A stretch of 64,000 nt of DNA from Chlorobiota bacterium (GTDB taxonomy: Bacteria; Bacteroidota; Ignavibacteria; Tepidaquicellales; OLB5). Made by a program: the position numbers and the translations under genes. A model generated the notes under the pieces. The model saw only the letters and a program-made list of their open reading frames with translations, ran no database searches and had not been told where the DNA came from. The DNA lies in contig JAKEEM010000055.1 of the NCBI GenBank assembly GCA_022616535.1, forward strand, positions 16,784 to 80,783, written 5' to 3'. Below, in pieces: positions 47,507 to 58,340 of this stretch (position 1 is its first letter; the number at the start of each line of letters is the position of its first letter).

Positions 47507-49021
47507 TTAAAATTTACTCAGTTCATTTTTTATTTTCCCGTCCATTGAGTCTTTAAAATCATATTCATAGTCGATATCTAACGCTTTATCGAAGTTGTTC
47601 TGGGCTTCAGACTTATTGCCAAGCCTTAAATAACACCTTCCGATTTGATAATACGCTTCGGGAATAAGCCATTTTTCATTTTGAGGGTTGAGTGAGAGAT
47701 TCAGCCTGAATTGTTCCATTGCCCTGTTATAATCCTTCTGCTTAAAATAAACCTGACCCAAGCCGTGGTTTATCTGCGCCTTTATATCATCGGAATAATT
47801 TTGGTTAGAGGCTGCAGTTAAAGTGTTGTAGTCTTTTAATGCATCTTCCAGTCTGCCTGTAGCACGGTTATTATCGGCAACAATAAGAAGTGAATCGATT
47901 TTTGTGAGGGGAGCAGTTTCTCTTTCCTTCAGCTTCCTGAGCCAATATTTTTCCCATTGATTTATATCATTTATTTCCGTTTTTGCCTTTTTGTAATATT
48001 CAACAGCTTCGGTTCTATTGCCGAGGAATTCGAGTGAAACCCCTGTAGCGTGCAATCTGTGATTAATGAAATCATCTTTTGTTAGATATGAAATATACCT
48101 TTTACCGTAATCCGATGCTTTATCGAACATATTCATCCTAAAATAAGCGGTTCCAAGCGCTCCGTAGGCAGTTCTGAAAATAATTTCCGAATCCTTTCCT
48201 TTATTGTATTCCAATGCCTTTTCATAAGCTTCGACTGCTTCGGTCATTTTATCCTGCTGTGAAAAAAGCAGACCCGTAACCATCCACACGGCGGGACTCT
48301 TGGGGAATTTATCTCGGAGCATTGTCATATAACTTTCTGCCTGGGGGTAGTTTTCTTCCCTCCATGAGAGCAATGCCATGTAAAACTTGGCTTCTATGTT
48401 TGTGTAAACACCTTTTTCAGCACATATCATAAGCATTCGCTTTCCTTCTTCCCTGTCGCCTGAAAAACCCAGAATATCGGCTAACCAGCGCAGTCGCCTC
48501 GGAATAAAGCTCGTAAGGTAGTTATATAAACCTAAACCCAGATAGGCATCGTAGTAAGCCGGATTTTTTTCAATTACAAATTTTAAATTGTTGCTGGCGT
48601 CTTTAATATCTGAAGCAGCTCTGAGATAATTCTGGCCAAGGAAACCGCCTATAAATGCTCTGAGGGTATAAGTCCATCCGAGGTAAAACCTTGCATCAAG
48701 GTCATTTTCGTTCTTGTCAACAATATTCTCGCACCTTTCAATCAGTTTATCGGATAAATCCATATAAATTTCATAGTCGTTTTTATTTCTTGTAAACAAC
48801 CCCTTCCAGAAATATACTGACGATTCAAAAAACGGACCCCTTAAATCACCTGGAGCGGTATTTTTTGCTTCCTGGAACTTCTGCAAGGCAAGAGGAAAAT
48901 CAACGTCGTATGATGATTCGATACCCTCTGTAATCAGCTGGTGGACTTTCCCAAAATCCTGTGAAAACAGAACTGCATTAATCAATGCAAGTAAAAATAT
49001 TATTTTTATCGTCTTTATCAT
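47507..49021 (-). CDS. Tetratricopeptide repeat protein
   Basis: Signal-like N-term; repeated TPR motifs (AVWMVTGLLFSQQDKMTEAVEAYEKALEYN, AYYQIGRCYLRLGNKSEAQNNFDKALDID). Confidence 0.85.
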   Translation of the reverse strand: MIKTIKIIFLLALINAVLFSQDFGKVHQLITEGIESSYDVDFPLALQKFQEAKNTAPGDLRGPFFESSVYFWKGLFTRNKNDYEIYMDLSDKLIERCENIVDKNENDLDARFYLGWTYTLRAFIGGFLGQNYLRAASDIKDASNNLKFVIEKNPAYYDAYLGLGLYNYLTSFIPRRLRWLADILGFSGDREEGKRMLMICAEKGVYTNIEAKFYMALLSWREENYPQAESYMTMLRDKFPKSPAVWMVTGLLFSQQDKMTEAVEAYEKALEYNKGKDSEIIFRTAYGALGTAYFRMNMFDKASDYGKRYISYLTKDDFINHRLHATGVSLEFLGNRTEAVEYYKKAKTEINDINQWEKYWLRKLKERETAPLTKIDSLLIVADNNRATGRLEDALKDYNTLTAASNQNYSDDIKAQINHGLGQVYFKQKDYNRAMEQFRLNLSLNPQNEKWLIPEAYYQIGRCYLRLGNKSEAQNNFDKALDIDYEYDFKDSMDGKIKNELSKF

Positions 49022-49026
49022 CCAAT

Positions 49027-49761
49027 CTAATTTGCTAATTGGGCTTCTGTTTTGCCCGAATTATGTTTAAAGCCTTTACCGGTTATAACATCACTTTCGA
49101 TTAAACCATCCCGCAATTTTACAATTCGGTGCGCATGCTCTGCAATAAAATCTTCGTGAGTAACGACAATAATTGTATTTCCCAGCTGATGAAGATTATC
49201 AAAAAGTTCCATTATTTCATCGCCTGTTTTTGAATCAAGATTTCCCGTCGGCTCATCTGCTAGGATTATCGAAGGGTTATTAACAAGCGCCCTGGCTATT
49301 GCAACACGCTGCCTTTGTCCTCCTGATAGCTCATTTGGCTTATGAAACATTCTGTCCTGAAGCCCTACCTTCAAGAGCGCATCTTCCGCAAGCTCGATTC
49401 TTTTACTTTTTGACATGCCTGAATAAATCAAAGGCAGTTCGACATTGTGAAGCGCATTTGAGCGGGGGAGAAGGTTAAAGGTTTGAAAGACAAAACCAAT
49501 CTCCCTGTTTCTGATTTGTGCAAGCTCATTATCGTCCATTTCGCTGACGCTTTGCCCGTTTAGTTCATAATGTCCCGACGTTGGAGTATCAAGACACCCG
49601 ATTATATTCATTAATGTTGATTTTCCCGAGCCCGAGGGGCCCATAATTGCAACGTATTCATTCCTATTTATCGTTACGGTTATTGCTTTAAGGGCATAAA
49701 GTTCCTCCACGCCCATTATATACAGCTTGACAATATCTTTAGTCTTAATTATCTCTTCCAA
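49027..49761 (-). CDS. ABC transporter ATP-binding protein (MacB/LolD type)
   Basis: [59 protein letters not shown]. Confidence 0.95.
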   Translation of the reverse strand: MEEIIKTKDIVKLYIMGVEELYALKAITVTINRNEYVAIMGPSGSGKSTLMNIIGCLDTPTSGHYELNGQSVSEMDDNELAQIRNREIGFVFQTFNLLPRSNALHNVELPLIYSGMSKSKRIELAEDALLKVGLQDRMFHKPNELSGGQRQRVAIARALVNNPSIILADEPTGNLDSKTGDEIMELFDNLHQLGNTIIVVTHEDFIAEHAHRIVKLRDGLIESDVITGKGFKHNSGKTEAQLAN

Positions 49762-49773
49762 ATTTTTAATTCC

Positions 49774-51078
49774 TTATTCTTCTTCTTTTTTCTTCTTAAG
49801 CTCGTTATCGACTTTAACTTTGGTTCCTTCGTCAAGCTCTTTGCTGATTGCCTTATAGGGACCCTTCACTACAACAACATCCGGCTGAAGCCCTTCGAGT
49901 ATTTCTATATACCTGTCATCGCTGATTCCGGTCTTAACCTCAATTTTCTTCACCTTCTGAGTTTCGCCTTCCTCTAAAACAAAAACAATTTCTTTGGGTT
50001 TTTGTTTCTTCTTCACGCTTTCCTCTGAAACCCTTTTAACGCCGTCATCATTGGTTTCTTCATCCTGCGTTTCTTCCTCTCTTGCTGTAATGCATTGGAT
50101 AGGAACTGCTATTACATCTGACTTGGAATCTACCTTGATATCTGCATTACAAGACATTCCCGGTTTTAATGAAACATCGCTGTCGATTATTCGTATCTTT
50201 ACAATGAAGTTAATAACTTGTTCTTGTGTTCCAAGCCCTTTTGACTGGGCTGAATTGGAAATTTCGTAAACAACCCCTTTGATAACTCTTTCGGGAAAAG
50301 CGTCGACTTCAATATCGGCAGTATCCCCCAGTTTAACATTTGTAATATCGGTTTCGCTTATCTCAACTTCCGCATCCATAATGGAAAGGTCCGAAACCGT
50401 CATAATTACAGTACCTGCCATTTGCTGGGTGCCGACTACCTTTTCGCCAAGCTCGTTATTAAGCTTAGTTACAACTCCGTTCATCGGAGAGCGAATTGTT
50501 GCCTTAGATAAGTCCTGTGAGCTTTGTCTGAGCAATGCTACATTCTGTCTGACGTTTGCATTGGCACTTTTAACCTGAGTTAAAGCCACTTCATACGCAA
50601 TTCTTGCATTATCGAGGTCTGATTGTGAAACCAAGCCCCTATTGAATAACTGCTGTGTACGCTGGTATTCAAGCTCGGCTTTTCTTAGATTATTTTCAGC
50701 AACTTCCACTTGTGTTCTTGAATAAGTAACACCTGCCTGCTGCTGGTTGATTCTTTCGCTGTAAATATCGGCTTTTATTTTAACCAGCAGGTCCCCTTTT
50801 TTAACCGTGTCACCCTCTTTATAGGGAAGCTGTACGATCTCCCCGCTGATTTCAGCGCTTATGTCGACCTTCGTTTCGGGATTAATTACGCCTGTTCCAG
50901 ATACCACCTGTGTTATGCTGCGTTTTGAAACTTTCTCGGTTTGAACAATAACAAGCTTCTCTTTCTTTCCCGAAACTACAACAGCTATAATTATTAATAA
51001 CAAAACACCGCCTATTATCGAAAAAAGGAGGAGCTTTTTTTTCTTTTTCTTTTTTATTGTGGGTTTAATATCTGCCAT
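49774..51078 (-). CDS. MacA-like periplasmic adaptor (HlyD family)
   Basis: GVINPETKVDISAEISGEIVQLPYKEGDTVKKGDLLVKI; coiled-coil; ATIRSPMNGVVTKLN. Confidence 0.92.
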   Translation of the reverse strand: MADIKPTIKKKKKKKLLLFSIIGGVLLLIIIAVVVSGKKEKLVIVQTEKVSKRSITQVVSGTGVINPETKVDISAEISGEIVQLPYKEGDTVKKGDLLVKIKADIYSERINQQQAGVTYSRTQVEVAENNLRKAELEYQRTQQLFNRGLVSQSDLDNARIAYEVALTQVKSANANVRQNVALLRQSSQDLSKATIRSPMNGVVTKLNNELGEKVVGTQQMAGTVIMTVSDLSIMDAEVEISETDITNVKLGDTADIEVDAFPERVIKGVVYEISNSAQSKGLGTQEQVINFIVKIRIIDSDVSLKPGMSCNADIKVDSKSDVIAVPIQCITAREEETQDEETNDDGVKRVSEESVKKKQKPKEIVFVLEEGETQKVKKIEVKTGISDDRYIEILEGLQPDVVVVKGPYKAISKELDEGTKVKVDNELKKKKEEE

Positions 51079-51095
51079 TTTTAAACTCTATTTCT

Positions 51096-52439
51096 TTAAT
51101 AGTTTAATAATCCCTGATAATATTCAAACGTTTTTTGCGCAAGAATAAAATCATATATCAAGTTTGATTTATTAATTAAAATGTTATTTAAATTTACAGC
51201 AGCTGTATTTACATCAAGCAGGGTTCCAATACCCACTCTATATGATTCTTCAGCAAGAAGCTTGTTTTGCTCTGCATTTTTGAGACTCCTGTCGGTAATT
51301 TCTATTTGCTTTAATAGTGATTTTAAATCCAGCGTAGCTTTCTGTATGTCAAGGGTAATCTGGTTTTTAACCTGCTTAAGGTCTTCCTCAGCGGATTTGT
51401 AATTTATCAATGCCTGCTGTCTCTGATTATCAAGTGAAAAACCGAGAAAGATTGGATAGGTAAGCGTTAAGCCTACTGTAAAAACACGCTGGCTTTTGAT
51501 ATTATCAATTTTATCACCAGATAATGAATAAGAGCCAAACCCGTTTAAGGTAGGAAAAATTAATGAGCCCCTTGCAATATCAATGCTAGTTTCAAGTATA
51601 TCAAGGTTCTGCTGTGATGATTTGTAATCATATCTGTTGGAAAGAGCTACATTAACAATTGCATCAGTATTTGAATTCTGGCTGACATATGCATCCAAAG
51701 TTTCATAAGGCACGTTTACATTGAACTCTTCTTTATTTACAGCGTAAGTTTTATCCATTGGAAGATTAGCGTCGAAAGCCAAATCTGAAATGGACTTATT
51801 TAAATTATTTTTTGCCTGTTCAACTGCAAGTTCATTTTGAGCCACAACAACATCCTGCTGGTAAATATCCGATACAGTTCTGCGCCCTACTTCGACGAAG
51901 ACTTTTATTGCATCGAGCTGGACTCTTGAGTCAGCAAGTGTCGCTTCATTTATAGTAACAATCTGCTGATTCTTCAGAACCGTTAAATAATCAGCTAATA
52001 TAGCTAGTGCGACATCCTGCCGGAGCTTTCTAAGCTGTATGGCGAGCTGGGTTTTATTTTTCTTTGCTAAATCAACTCTGTCATAGTTTACGAGTCCGTC
52101 AAAAAGAGTAACATTTGAACGAAGTGACAAATTAAAATTATTTGTCGTTTCATTTCTTGCTGAAACGGGGATATTTATTCCGTTTATTACAATGTTTCCG
52201 GCCTCTGTTATCTGGTTTGTCCGTGTCCACCCGGTTGTAAAATTCAGATCAGGGAATAAATTGCCATAGCTTTCTCTTATGTTGCTTTCCTGTGCCTCAA
52301 TAGAATTTTCTATTTTAACTATGTTGGGGTTATTCCTATATGCATGTTGTATGGCGTCTTTTAATGTTATCTCAACAACCTGTGAGAAAACAGAGGAAAC
52401 GGCGAATACCTGAATAAAAAGGAATTTTATTATTTTCAT
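51096..52439 (-). CDS. TolC family outer membrane protein
   Basis: ITLKDAIQHAYRNNPNIVKIENSIEAQ...; LLAEESYRVGIGTLLDVNTAAVNLNNI. Confidence 0.92.
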   Translation of the reverse strand: MKIIKFLFIQVFAVSSVFSQVVEITLKDAIQHAYRNNPNIVKIENSIEAQESNIRESYGNLFPDLNFTTGWTRTNQITEAGNIVINGINIPVSARNETTNNFNLSLRSNVTLFDGLVNYDRVDLAKKNKTQLAIQLRKLRQDVALAILADYLTVLKNQQIVTINEATLADSRVQLDAIKVFVEVGRRTVSDIYQQDVVVAQNELAVEQAKNNLNKSISDLAFDANLPMDKTYAVNKEEFNVNVPYETLDAYVSQNSNTDAIVNVALSNRYDYKSSQQNLDILETSIDIARGSLIFPTLNGFGSYSLSGDKIDNIKSQRVFTVGLTLTYPIFLGFSLDNQRQQALINYKSAEEDLKQVKNQITLDIQKATLDLKSLLKQIEITDRSLKNAEQNKLLAEESYRVGIGTLLDVNTAAVNLNNILINKSNLIYDFILAQKTFEYYQGLLNY

Positions 52440-52453
52440 ATAGATTTCAGGAT

Positions 52454-52489
52454 ATAAGGTTTACATTCCGCACCGGCGGGTAACCTTAT
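52454..52489 (-). promoter_or_regulatory. Strong hairpin in 5' leader of the tolC-macAB-type operon
   Basis: Minus strand ATAAGGTTAC-CCGC-CGGT-GCGG-AAT-GTAAACCTTAT; 10-bp outer stem with one bulge, 4-bp inner stem, 15 nt from ATG. Confidence 0.55.
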
Positions 52490-52660
52490 TAATAATTAAG
52501 ACGTTAAAACAAATGTTAAAGTTTCAAAATATAACTCATTTTCATTAAATTAAATGTAAAAATGTGTTACAAAAGACCAAATTGGGCTGACTGAACCTTT
52601 TAAATTATTACTATTTTTATTATTATATTAGTTGACTAACTTCCAATATTATTACAAGTT

Positions 52661-53791
52661 ATGCTAATAAATTTAAACTTATTTATTCTTATTCTGTTTT
52701 TAAATTTTTTCGGATGCTCTAAAAAACAGTCTCCGCCCAAAGAACAGGAGGTTGAATCGAAAAGCTCCGGCTACAAAATTGAAGCTTTTGTACGCAATCT
52801 TGAAGTCCCCTGGAGTATCGTTTTTACATCGGCTGACAGAATTTTAATTAATGAAAGACCCGGAAGACTGCGTGTTGTTGAAAACGTAAATTTAAACGCA
52901 AAGCCGGTAAAGGAGTTTAGTGATGTTTCAAGCGGGTCTGAGGAAGGATTGATGGGCTTGGCCCCGGACCCGGATTATGAAAATAACAAGTTGATTTACT
53001 TAAGCTACGCATATGAAAAAGAAGGTGATTTAACTGTTAAAGTTGTTAGATTTAAGGATAATGGAACGAGTCTCACTGATGAAAAAGTGATTTTTGACAA
53101 TATCCCGGCAGCAAGATTTCACGCGGGGTGCCGCTTGAGATTCGGACCCGACAAAAAGCTTTACATTACAACCGGTGATGCGGGTGAAAGAAAATTTGCT
53201 CAGGATTTAGGTAAACTTCACGGAAAGATTTTGAGAATTAACTCCGATGGTTCAGTGCCGGAAGATAATCCTTTTCCAAATTCGCCAGTGTGGACATACG
53301 GACACCGAAACCCGCAGGGGATTGACTGGTATCCGGGAACGGATATTTTATGGGAAACCGAACACGGACCGAGCGGATTTGACGGGCCCGGGGGAGGTGA
53401 TGAGGTCAACTTAATTGTTAAAGGCAAAAACTACGGCTGGCCGATTGTTTCGCATAATGATAATAAGGAAGGGCTCGTTGCTCCCGTTTTTGTTTTCACT
53501 CCCGCCGAAGCACCCGCTTCGGGAATGTTTTATAAGTCAGGAAAAATTGCGGAATGGAAAAATAATTTCTTCTTCGGCTGCTTGAGGGGCAACGGCATAA
53601 TCCGCATTGTTGTTGATGTAAAAGACCCGTCAAAAGGATTATCTTACGAAAAATTTGCTACTTCGTATGGTAGGATAAGGGATATTGCCGAAGGTCCCGA
53701 TGGATATATTTATTTTTCGTCAAGCAATCTTGACGGCAGGGGAAATCCTAAAGACGGTGATGATAAGATATATCGAATAATACCTCTGTAA
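52661..53791 (+). CDS. PQQ-dependent sugar dehydrogenase-like lipoprotein
   Basis: FFGCSKK lipobox; VPWSIVFTSADRILINERPGRLRVV, GLMGLAPDPDYENNKLIYLSY, GHRNPQGIDWYPGTDILWETEHGPSG. Confidence 0.92.
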   Translation: MLINLNLFILILFLNFFGCSKKQSPPKEQEVESKSSGYKIEAFVRNLEVPWSIVFTSADRILINERPGRLRVVENVNLNAKPVKEFSDVSSGSEEGLMGLAPDPDYENNKLIYLSYAYEKEGDLTVKVVRFKDNGTSLTDEKVIFDNIPAARFHAGCRLRFGPDKKLYITTGDAGERKFAQDLGKLHGKILRINSDGSVPEDNPFPNSPVWTYGHRNPQGIDWYPGTDILWETEHGPSGFDGPGGGDEVNLIVKGKNYGWPIVSHNDNKEGLVAPVFVFTPAEAPASGMFYKSGKIAEWKNNFFFGCLRGNGIIRIVVDVKDPSKGLSYEKFATSYGRIRDIAEGPDGYIYFSSSNLDGRGNPKDGDDKIYRIIPL

Positions 53792-53797
53792 TACTTA

Positions 53798-53860
53798 CCT
53801 CATCCTTCAACCCCTCTCCGTATAGGAAGGGGAGTCCGCCAGCTGGCGGACAGGGTGAGG
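53798..53860. repeat. Intergenic palindromic (REP-like) repeat
   Basis: CCTCA...TGAGG ends; contains perfect 18-nt palindrome GTCCGCCAGCTGGCGGAC (53834-53851). Confidence 0.65.
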
Positions 53861-53872
53861 TTTTATAAAAAT

Positions 53873-54268
53873 ATGAAAAATAAATTTATAGGAACGTGGA
53901 AGCTTGAATCGGTTATAATCAGGCATGTTCATCACAAGATTTACCCTTTTGGCAAGGAAGTAAAAGGAATTTTGATTTACGGAAAGGAGTATATGTCAGT
54001 TCAGATAATGATGCCTGTTCACTTTCCCATTAGCGAGACGAGAAAGCATCAATTAAAGCTTGAAGACCTTGCTCAAACGCTCAATCGCTATATGGGTTAT
54101 TTTGGGTCCTATGAGATTGATGAGGCGAATCATATCGTTATCCATCATGTTAAAGGGGCAATAGCGCAAAAACTCACAGCCGGCGAGGAAATACGCAATT
54201 TTAAGTTTAAAGATGAAAAACTTGTTCTTTCAAAAGGCCCGCTGGAATTAACTTGGTCGAGGGTATAG
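53873..54268 (+). CDS. Lipocalin-like domain protein (start probably ATG at 53873; ORF track start 53855 lies in the palindromic repeat)
   Basis: [16 protein letters not shown]...[17 protein letters not shown]. Confidence 0.8.
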   Translation: MKNKFIGTWKLESVIIRHVHHKIYPFGKEVKGILIYGKEYMSVQIMMPVHFPISETRKHQLKLEDLAQTLNRYMGYFGSYEIDEANHIVIHHVKGAIAQKLTAGEEIRNFKFKDEKLVLSKGPLELTWSRV

Positions 54269-54296
54269 ACTTTATATCATATTTTCACCCAAATTT

Positions 54297-55532
54297 ATGT
54301 ATTATATTAGTTTATTGAAAGACTTAATTATTTATATAAATTACTGTATATTCATTGGTTTTTTATTTTCTACCCATGAATTACAAACACAATGGACTCA
54401 GACAAATGGGCTTTACACCGAAAAGGTATCCAGTTTTGCATCCATAGACACTAATTTATTTGCAAGAACTTTCGATAATGGTGTTTTTCTAACAATAAAT
54501 AATGGTGTTAATTGGACTGCTGTCAATTCAGGATTATCAAATAACGAAATCAGATCTCTGACTACATTAGGAATTTTACTTTTTGCAGGGACAAGTAATG
54601 GAGTATCACGTTCAACTAATAACGGTACAAATTGGATTGGAGCGGGTTTAACAAACGAAATTGTTTATTCTCTTAAATATAGTAATGGTTATCTTTTAGC
54701 TGGGATTTTTGGTGATATTTATCGTTCATCCAACTTTGGAACGAATTGGACGGTTACTGCTCCAACCGGTAACTTGACTTACGCATTTACTGACATAGGA
54801 CCGTTTCTCTTTGCTGGTACTGAAGGTGACGGAGTTTTTCGTTCAACTAATAATGGAACAAATTGGCTTACCGTTAATTCTGGGCTTCCCTTCGCTGCTT
54901 TTGTATTATCTCTTGTTTTTAACGATTCAATTATTTTTGCCGGTACTTTTTATGACGGGGTATTTCGTTCTAATAATTTAGGTGCAAATTGGATTGAAGT
55001 TAATTCTGGTTTGACTCATCGCGATGTCTATGCATTTGCTGTTTATGAAAGCAATCTATTTGCCGCCACATATTTCGGGGGTGTATTTCTTTCTACAAAT
55101 AACGGCACAAGTTGCGCACCTGTTAATACAGGTTTAACTGACCTAAATATAAGGGCACTTAAAGTCCATGGTGTTTACTTATATGCGGGAACGTGGGGAA
55201 GTGGTGTTTGGAGGAGACCGTTATCTGAAATAATAAATTCAGTAATTCAAATTTCGGGTAATATTCCATTTCAGTTTAACTTATATCAAAACTATCCAAA
55301 CCCGTTTAATCCCGCAACACAAATAAAATTTGATATACCCAAGTTATCAAACGTAAAGCTGATAGTTTATGATGCTTTGGGAAGGGTGGTCGCGGAGCTT
55401 GTAAATGAGCAGTTAAACGCAGGCTCATATAGTTATGATTGGAACGCATCTGATTACCCGAGCGGAGTTTATTTTTATAAGCTTATAACAGATGATTATG
55501 CTCAGACAAGAATAATGGTGTTAATAAAATGA
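54297..55532 (+). CDS. T9SS-secreted beta-propeller protein
   Basis: Repeated [12 protein letters not shown] motifs; C-terminal [18 protein letters not shown]...YDALGRVV...SGVYFYKL...VLIK sorting domain. Confidence 0.9.
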   Translation: MYYISLLKDLIIYINYCIFIGFLFSTHELQTQWTQTNGLYTEKVSSFASIDTNLFARTFDNGVFLTINNGVNWTAVNSGLSNNEIRSLTTLGILLFAGTSNGVSRSTNNGTNWIGAGLTNEIVYSLKYSNGYLLAGIFGDIYRSSNFGTNWTVTAPTGNLTYAFTDIGPFLFAGTEGDGVFRSTNNGTNWLTVNSGLPFAAFVLSLVFNDSIIFAGTFYDGVFRSNNLGANWIEVNSGLTHRDVYAFAVYESNLFAATYFGGVFLSTNNGTSCAPVNTGLTDLNIRALKVHGVYLYAGTWGSGVWRRPLSEIINSVIQISGNIPFQFNLYQNYPNPFNPATQIKFDIPKLSNVKLIVYDALGRVVAELVNEQLNAGSYSYDWNASDYPSGVYFYKLITDDYAQTRIMVLIK

Positions 55533-55591
55533 AAATTGTATTTTTTCAATCTAAATTATGTTTTATCTTTTATAAATAAGGATGTTGCCTT

Positions 55592-56572
55592 ATGAAATAC
55601 CTCGTAAGATTAATTTTTCTAATTATTCTTGTTACTTCCCTTAAGCTAAATTTAATTTACGCGCAGGATACAAATATTGTTAAGTTTATACCTTTAAAAG
55701 TCGGCAATGTATGGGTTTACTCAGGTTATTATAATAATCTTTGGTTTTGCTCCAGTAATTTTTATTTAAGGGTTAGAATAGACAGCTCATTTTTATCTAA
55801 CAGCAAAACTTATTTTAAATTCAGCACGCTTACAAAAATTTTAAGCGGAGGTAATTGCACATATCAATTTTTTGGAAATTCATCATACAGGATTGATTCA
55901 TTGAATGGAAATTTCTATAGATTGGAATCAAATCCTAATTGCAGTTATTCACCCAACGAGGTGATTATTGACAGTTTAAAGTCAAGCCTAAGAGATACAT
56001 TATGGACGTGCCAGTATCATTTACCTCAGAAAATTTTATATGATACGAATATAATCCAGATATTTGGTATTCAAAAGCAATCAAAGAGATTTGGAATCAG
56101 TGGACTTGAACAGGGCTTCAACAATACATACACAAAGGATATAGGAGTAGTATATTACGCCGAATTCGGTATGTCATTAAGTTCAGAAGTAAATTTAAAG
56201 GGCTGCGTTTTGAACGGCGTTGTTTACGGTGATACCAATTTTTATTTGGTTCCTGTTAACAAAATTTCAACGGAAGTCACAAAGTCGTATAACTTACATC
56301 AAAACTATCCCAACCCTTTCAACCCTTCGACGCAAATTAGATTCGATGTTCCCAAGCACTCATTTGTAAAGCTGATAGTTTACGATGCTTTGGGAAGGGA
56401 GATTAGTGTGCTTGTTAATGAGCAGTTAAGACAGGGTGCTTATGTTTATGAATGGAATGCTGAGAACCTTCCTAGCGGAGTTTATTTTTATAAATTAGTC
56501 ATTGCTGACAACACCAACAACGGGGTAAGTGGTGATTATATTAATTCAAAAAAGATGGTATTAATTAAGTAA
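55592..56572 (+). CDS. T9SS-secreted protein, unknown passenger
   Basis: Signal peptide and C-terminal [19 protein letters not shown]...[10 protein letters not shown]...KKMVLIK. Confidence 0.88.
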   Translation: MKYLVRLIFLIILVTSLKLNLIYAQDTNIVKFIPLKVGNVWVYSGYYNNLWFCSSNFYLRVRIDSSFLSNSKTYFKFSTLTKILSGGNCTYQFFGNSSYRIDSLNGNFYRLESNPNCSYSPNEVIIDSLKSSLRDTLWTCQYHLPQKILYDTNIIQIFGIQKQSKRFGISGLEQGFNNTYTKDIGVVYYAEFGMSLSSEVNLKGCVLNGVVYGDTNFYLVPVNKISTEVTKSYNLHQNYPNPFNPSTQIRFDVPKHSFVKLIVYDALGREISVLVNEQLRQGAYVYEWNAENLPSGVYFYKLVIADNTNNGVSGDYINSKKMVLIK

Positions 56573-56640
56573 AATCCTTTATGTTTCACAAATTGAAATA
56601 AATCCTTATATTTTGGAAAGAGGCATTTCCAAAATAACCA

Positions 56641-58287
56641 TTGTTTTCTATGAGAAAAATTATTGCGATATTATTTTTAGTTTTTCTCTGTTCACATAAT
56701 GTAAACACTAAGGTTTCTCAGGAGTGGGTAAGCGGGTACAGCGGACCTGTTAATAACTACAACTCTTCCAATTCCATAGCAATAGATGTTCAGGGAAATA
56801 TTTATGTAGCAGCAACCAGTGCGGGATTCGGTACGGGATTAGATATCATCCTTATAAAATATAATGCGGCAGGAAGCATTTTGTGGATAGAGCGCTTCAA
56901 CGGAACAGCAAATTCAGATGATGAAGCATGCTCAGTCGGAATTGACGCTGCCGGCAATGTTTATGTTTCCGGCTCGGTTTTAAACACCGGCACAGCAAAA
57001 GATGTTGTAACGATTAAGTATAATTCAAACGGTGAACAATTATGGGCTGTAATTTATAATGGTGTTTCAAACCAGGATGATGCGGCAAAATCAATGGTTG
57101 TTGATAATGCCGGTAATACTTATATAACTGCTTACACGACAAGTCCTGCGTACAGCCAGGATTTTGCAACGATGAAATATAATACAGCCGGCGAGTTGCT
57201 GTGGATGGAACTTTATAATGGACCGGAAGGAACTTATGATGAGCCGTTTGCAATTACTCTTGACGATTTAGGGAACGTGTATGTTTGCGGACTCAGCAGG
57301 GGAGTGGGCACAAAAAGAGATTATGCAACCCTAAAGTACAGCCCGGAGGGCAAACAGGAATGGGTTTCAAGATATAACGGCCCTTCAAACGGATTTGATA
57401 TGGCTTATGCAATTGCTGCGGACGAGAATGAAAATGTATACGTAACAGGAACCAGTTGGGACTGGTTCAACGTATATGATTATCTGACTTTAAAATATAA
57501 TTCGCAAGGTGAGGAACTCTGGAATGTACGCTATGACGGCGGCGGAGCCGGAAGTGATATTGCCAGGTCAATTGCCGTCGATAGTGAAGGTAACGTTTTC
57601 ATAACTGGAGAGGTTTGGACTGGTAATTTTGATAAAGATTACGGAACAATAAAATACAATTCAACAGGTGAGATTGTATGGGTTAGAACATATAACGGTC
57701 CTGGAAACAACAACGACATTGCAAACTCAATGACAACCGATTATGAAGGAAACATATATGTTACGGGTTGGAGCAGAAGCGGCTCAAATTTTGGAACAGA
57801 GGATTTTGCTACGATAAAATACAATACAATCGGCGCACAAAAATGGATTGCAAGATTTAACAGTTCCGGGAATAATGAAGATATTGCCAATTCCATTGCG
57901 GTAAATGCGGCCGGAGATGTTTATATAGCAGGCAGAAGCAAACTAAGCAGCTATGACTTTGAGGTAACAACCATAAAATACAGCCAGGTAATAGGTATCG
58001 AGCCGGTTTCAGGAAGTATTCCCAAAAGTTTTTTGTTGCATCAAAACTTTCCCAATCCGTTTAACCCGACGACACAAATTAAATTCGATTTACCTAAGCA
58101 GTCATTTGTAAGGCTGATTGTTTACGATGCCTCGGGCAGGAAAGTTTCCACTCTGGTCAATAGTAGGTTTAACCCAGGTTCATATTTATACGAGTGGATT
58201 GCTGATTCATATCCCAGCGGGATTTATTTTTATAAACTTACAGCGGAAGGCTATGTTCAAACAAAAAAGATGGTTTTGGTTAAATAA
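56641..58287 (+). CDS. T9SS-secreted SBBP-like beta-propeller repeat protein
   Basis: Seven or more ~52-aa repeats (YNGPGNNNDIANSMTTDYEGNIYVTGWS...DFATIKYNTIG); C-terminal NFPNPFNPTTQIKFDLP sorting domain. Confidence 0.92.
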   Translation: MFSMRKIIAILFLVFLCSHNVNTKVSQEWVSGYSGPVNNYNSSNSIAIDVQGNIYVAATSAGFGTGLDIILIKYNAAGSILWIERFNGTANSDDEACSVGIDAAGNVYVSGSVLNTGTAKDVVTIKYNSNGEQLWAVIYNGVSNQDDAAKSMVVDNAGNTYITAYTTSPAYSQDFATMKYNTAGELLWMELYNGPEGTYDEPFAITLDDLGNVYVCGLSRGVGTKRDYATLKYSPEGKQEWVSRYNGPSNGFDMAYAIAADENENVYVTGTSWDWFNVYDYLTLKYNSQGEELWNVRYDGGGAGSDIARSIAVDSEGNVFITGEVWTGNFDKDYGTIKYNSTGEIVWVRTYNGPGNNNDIANSMTTDYEGNIYVTGWSRSGSNFGTEDFATIKYNTIGAQKWIARFNSSGNNEDIANSIAVNAAGDVYIAGRSKLSSYDFEVTTIKYSQVIGIEPVSGSIPKSFLLHQNFPNPFNPTTQIKFDLPKQSFVRLIVYDASGRKVSTLVNSRFNPGSYLYEWIADSYPSGIYFYKLTAEGYVQTKKMVLVK

Positions 58288-58332
58288 TCATAGTTTGTTT
58301 GGCTCAAACTTGCTTTTTCAAAAGAGTTGTAT

Positions 58333-58340
58333 TATATTTG
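58333..58340 (+). promoter_or_regulatory. TATATTTG -7-like promoter element
   Basis: TAnnTTTG consensus ~200 nt before ATG 58546. Confidence 0.4.
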
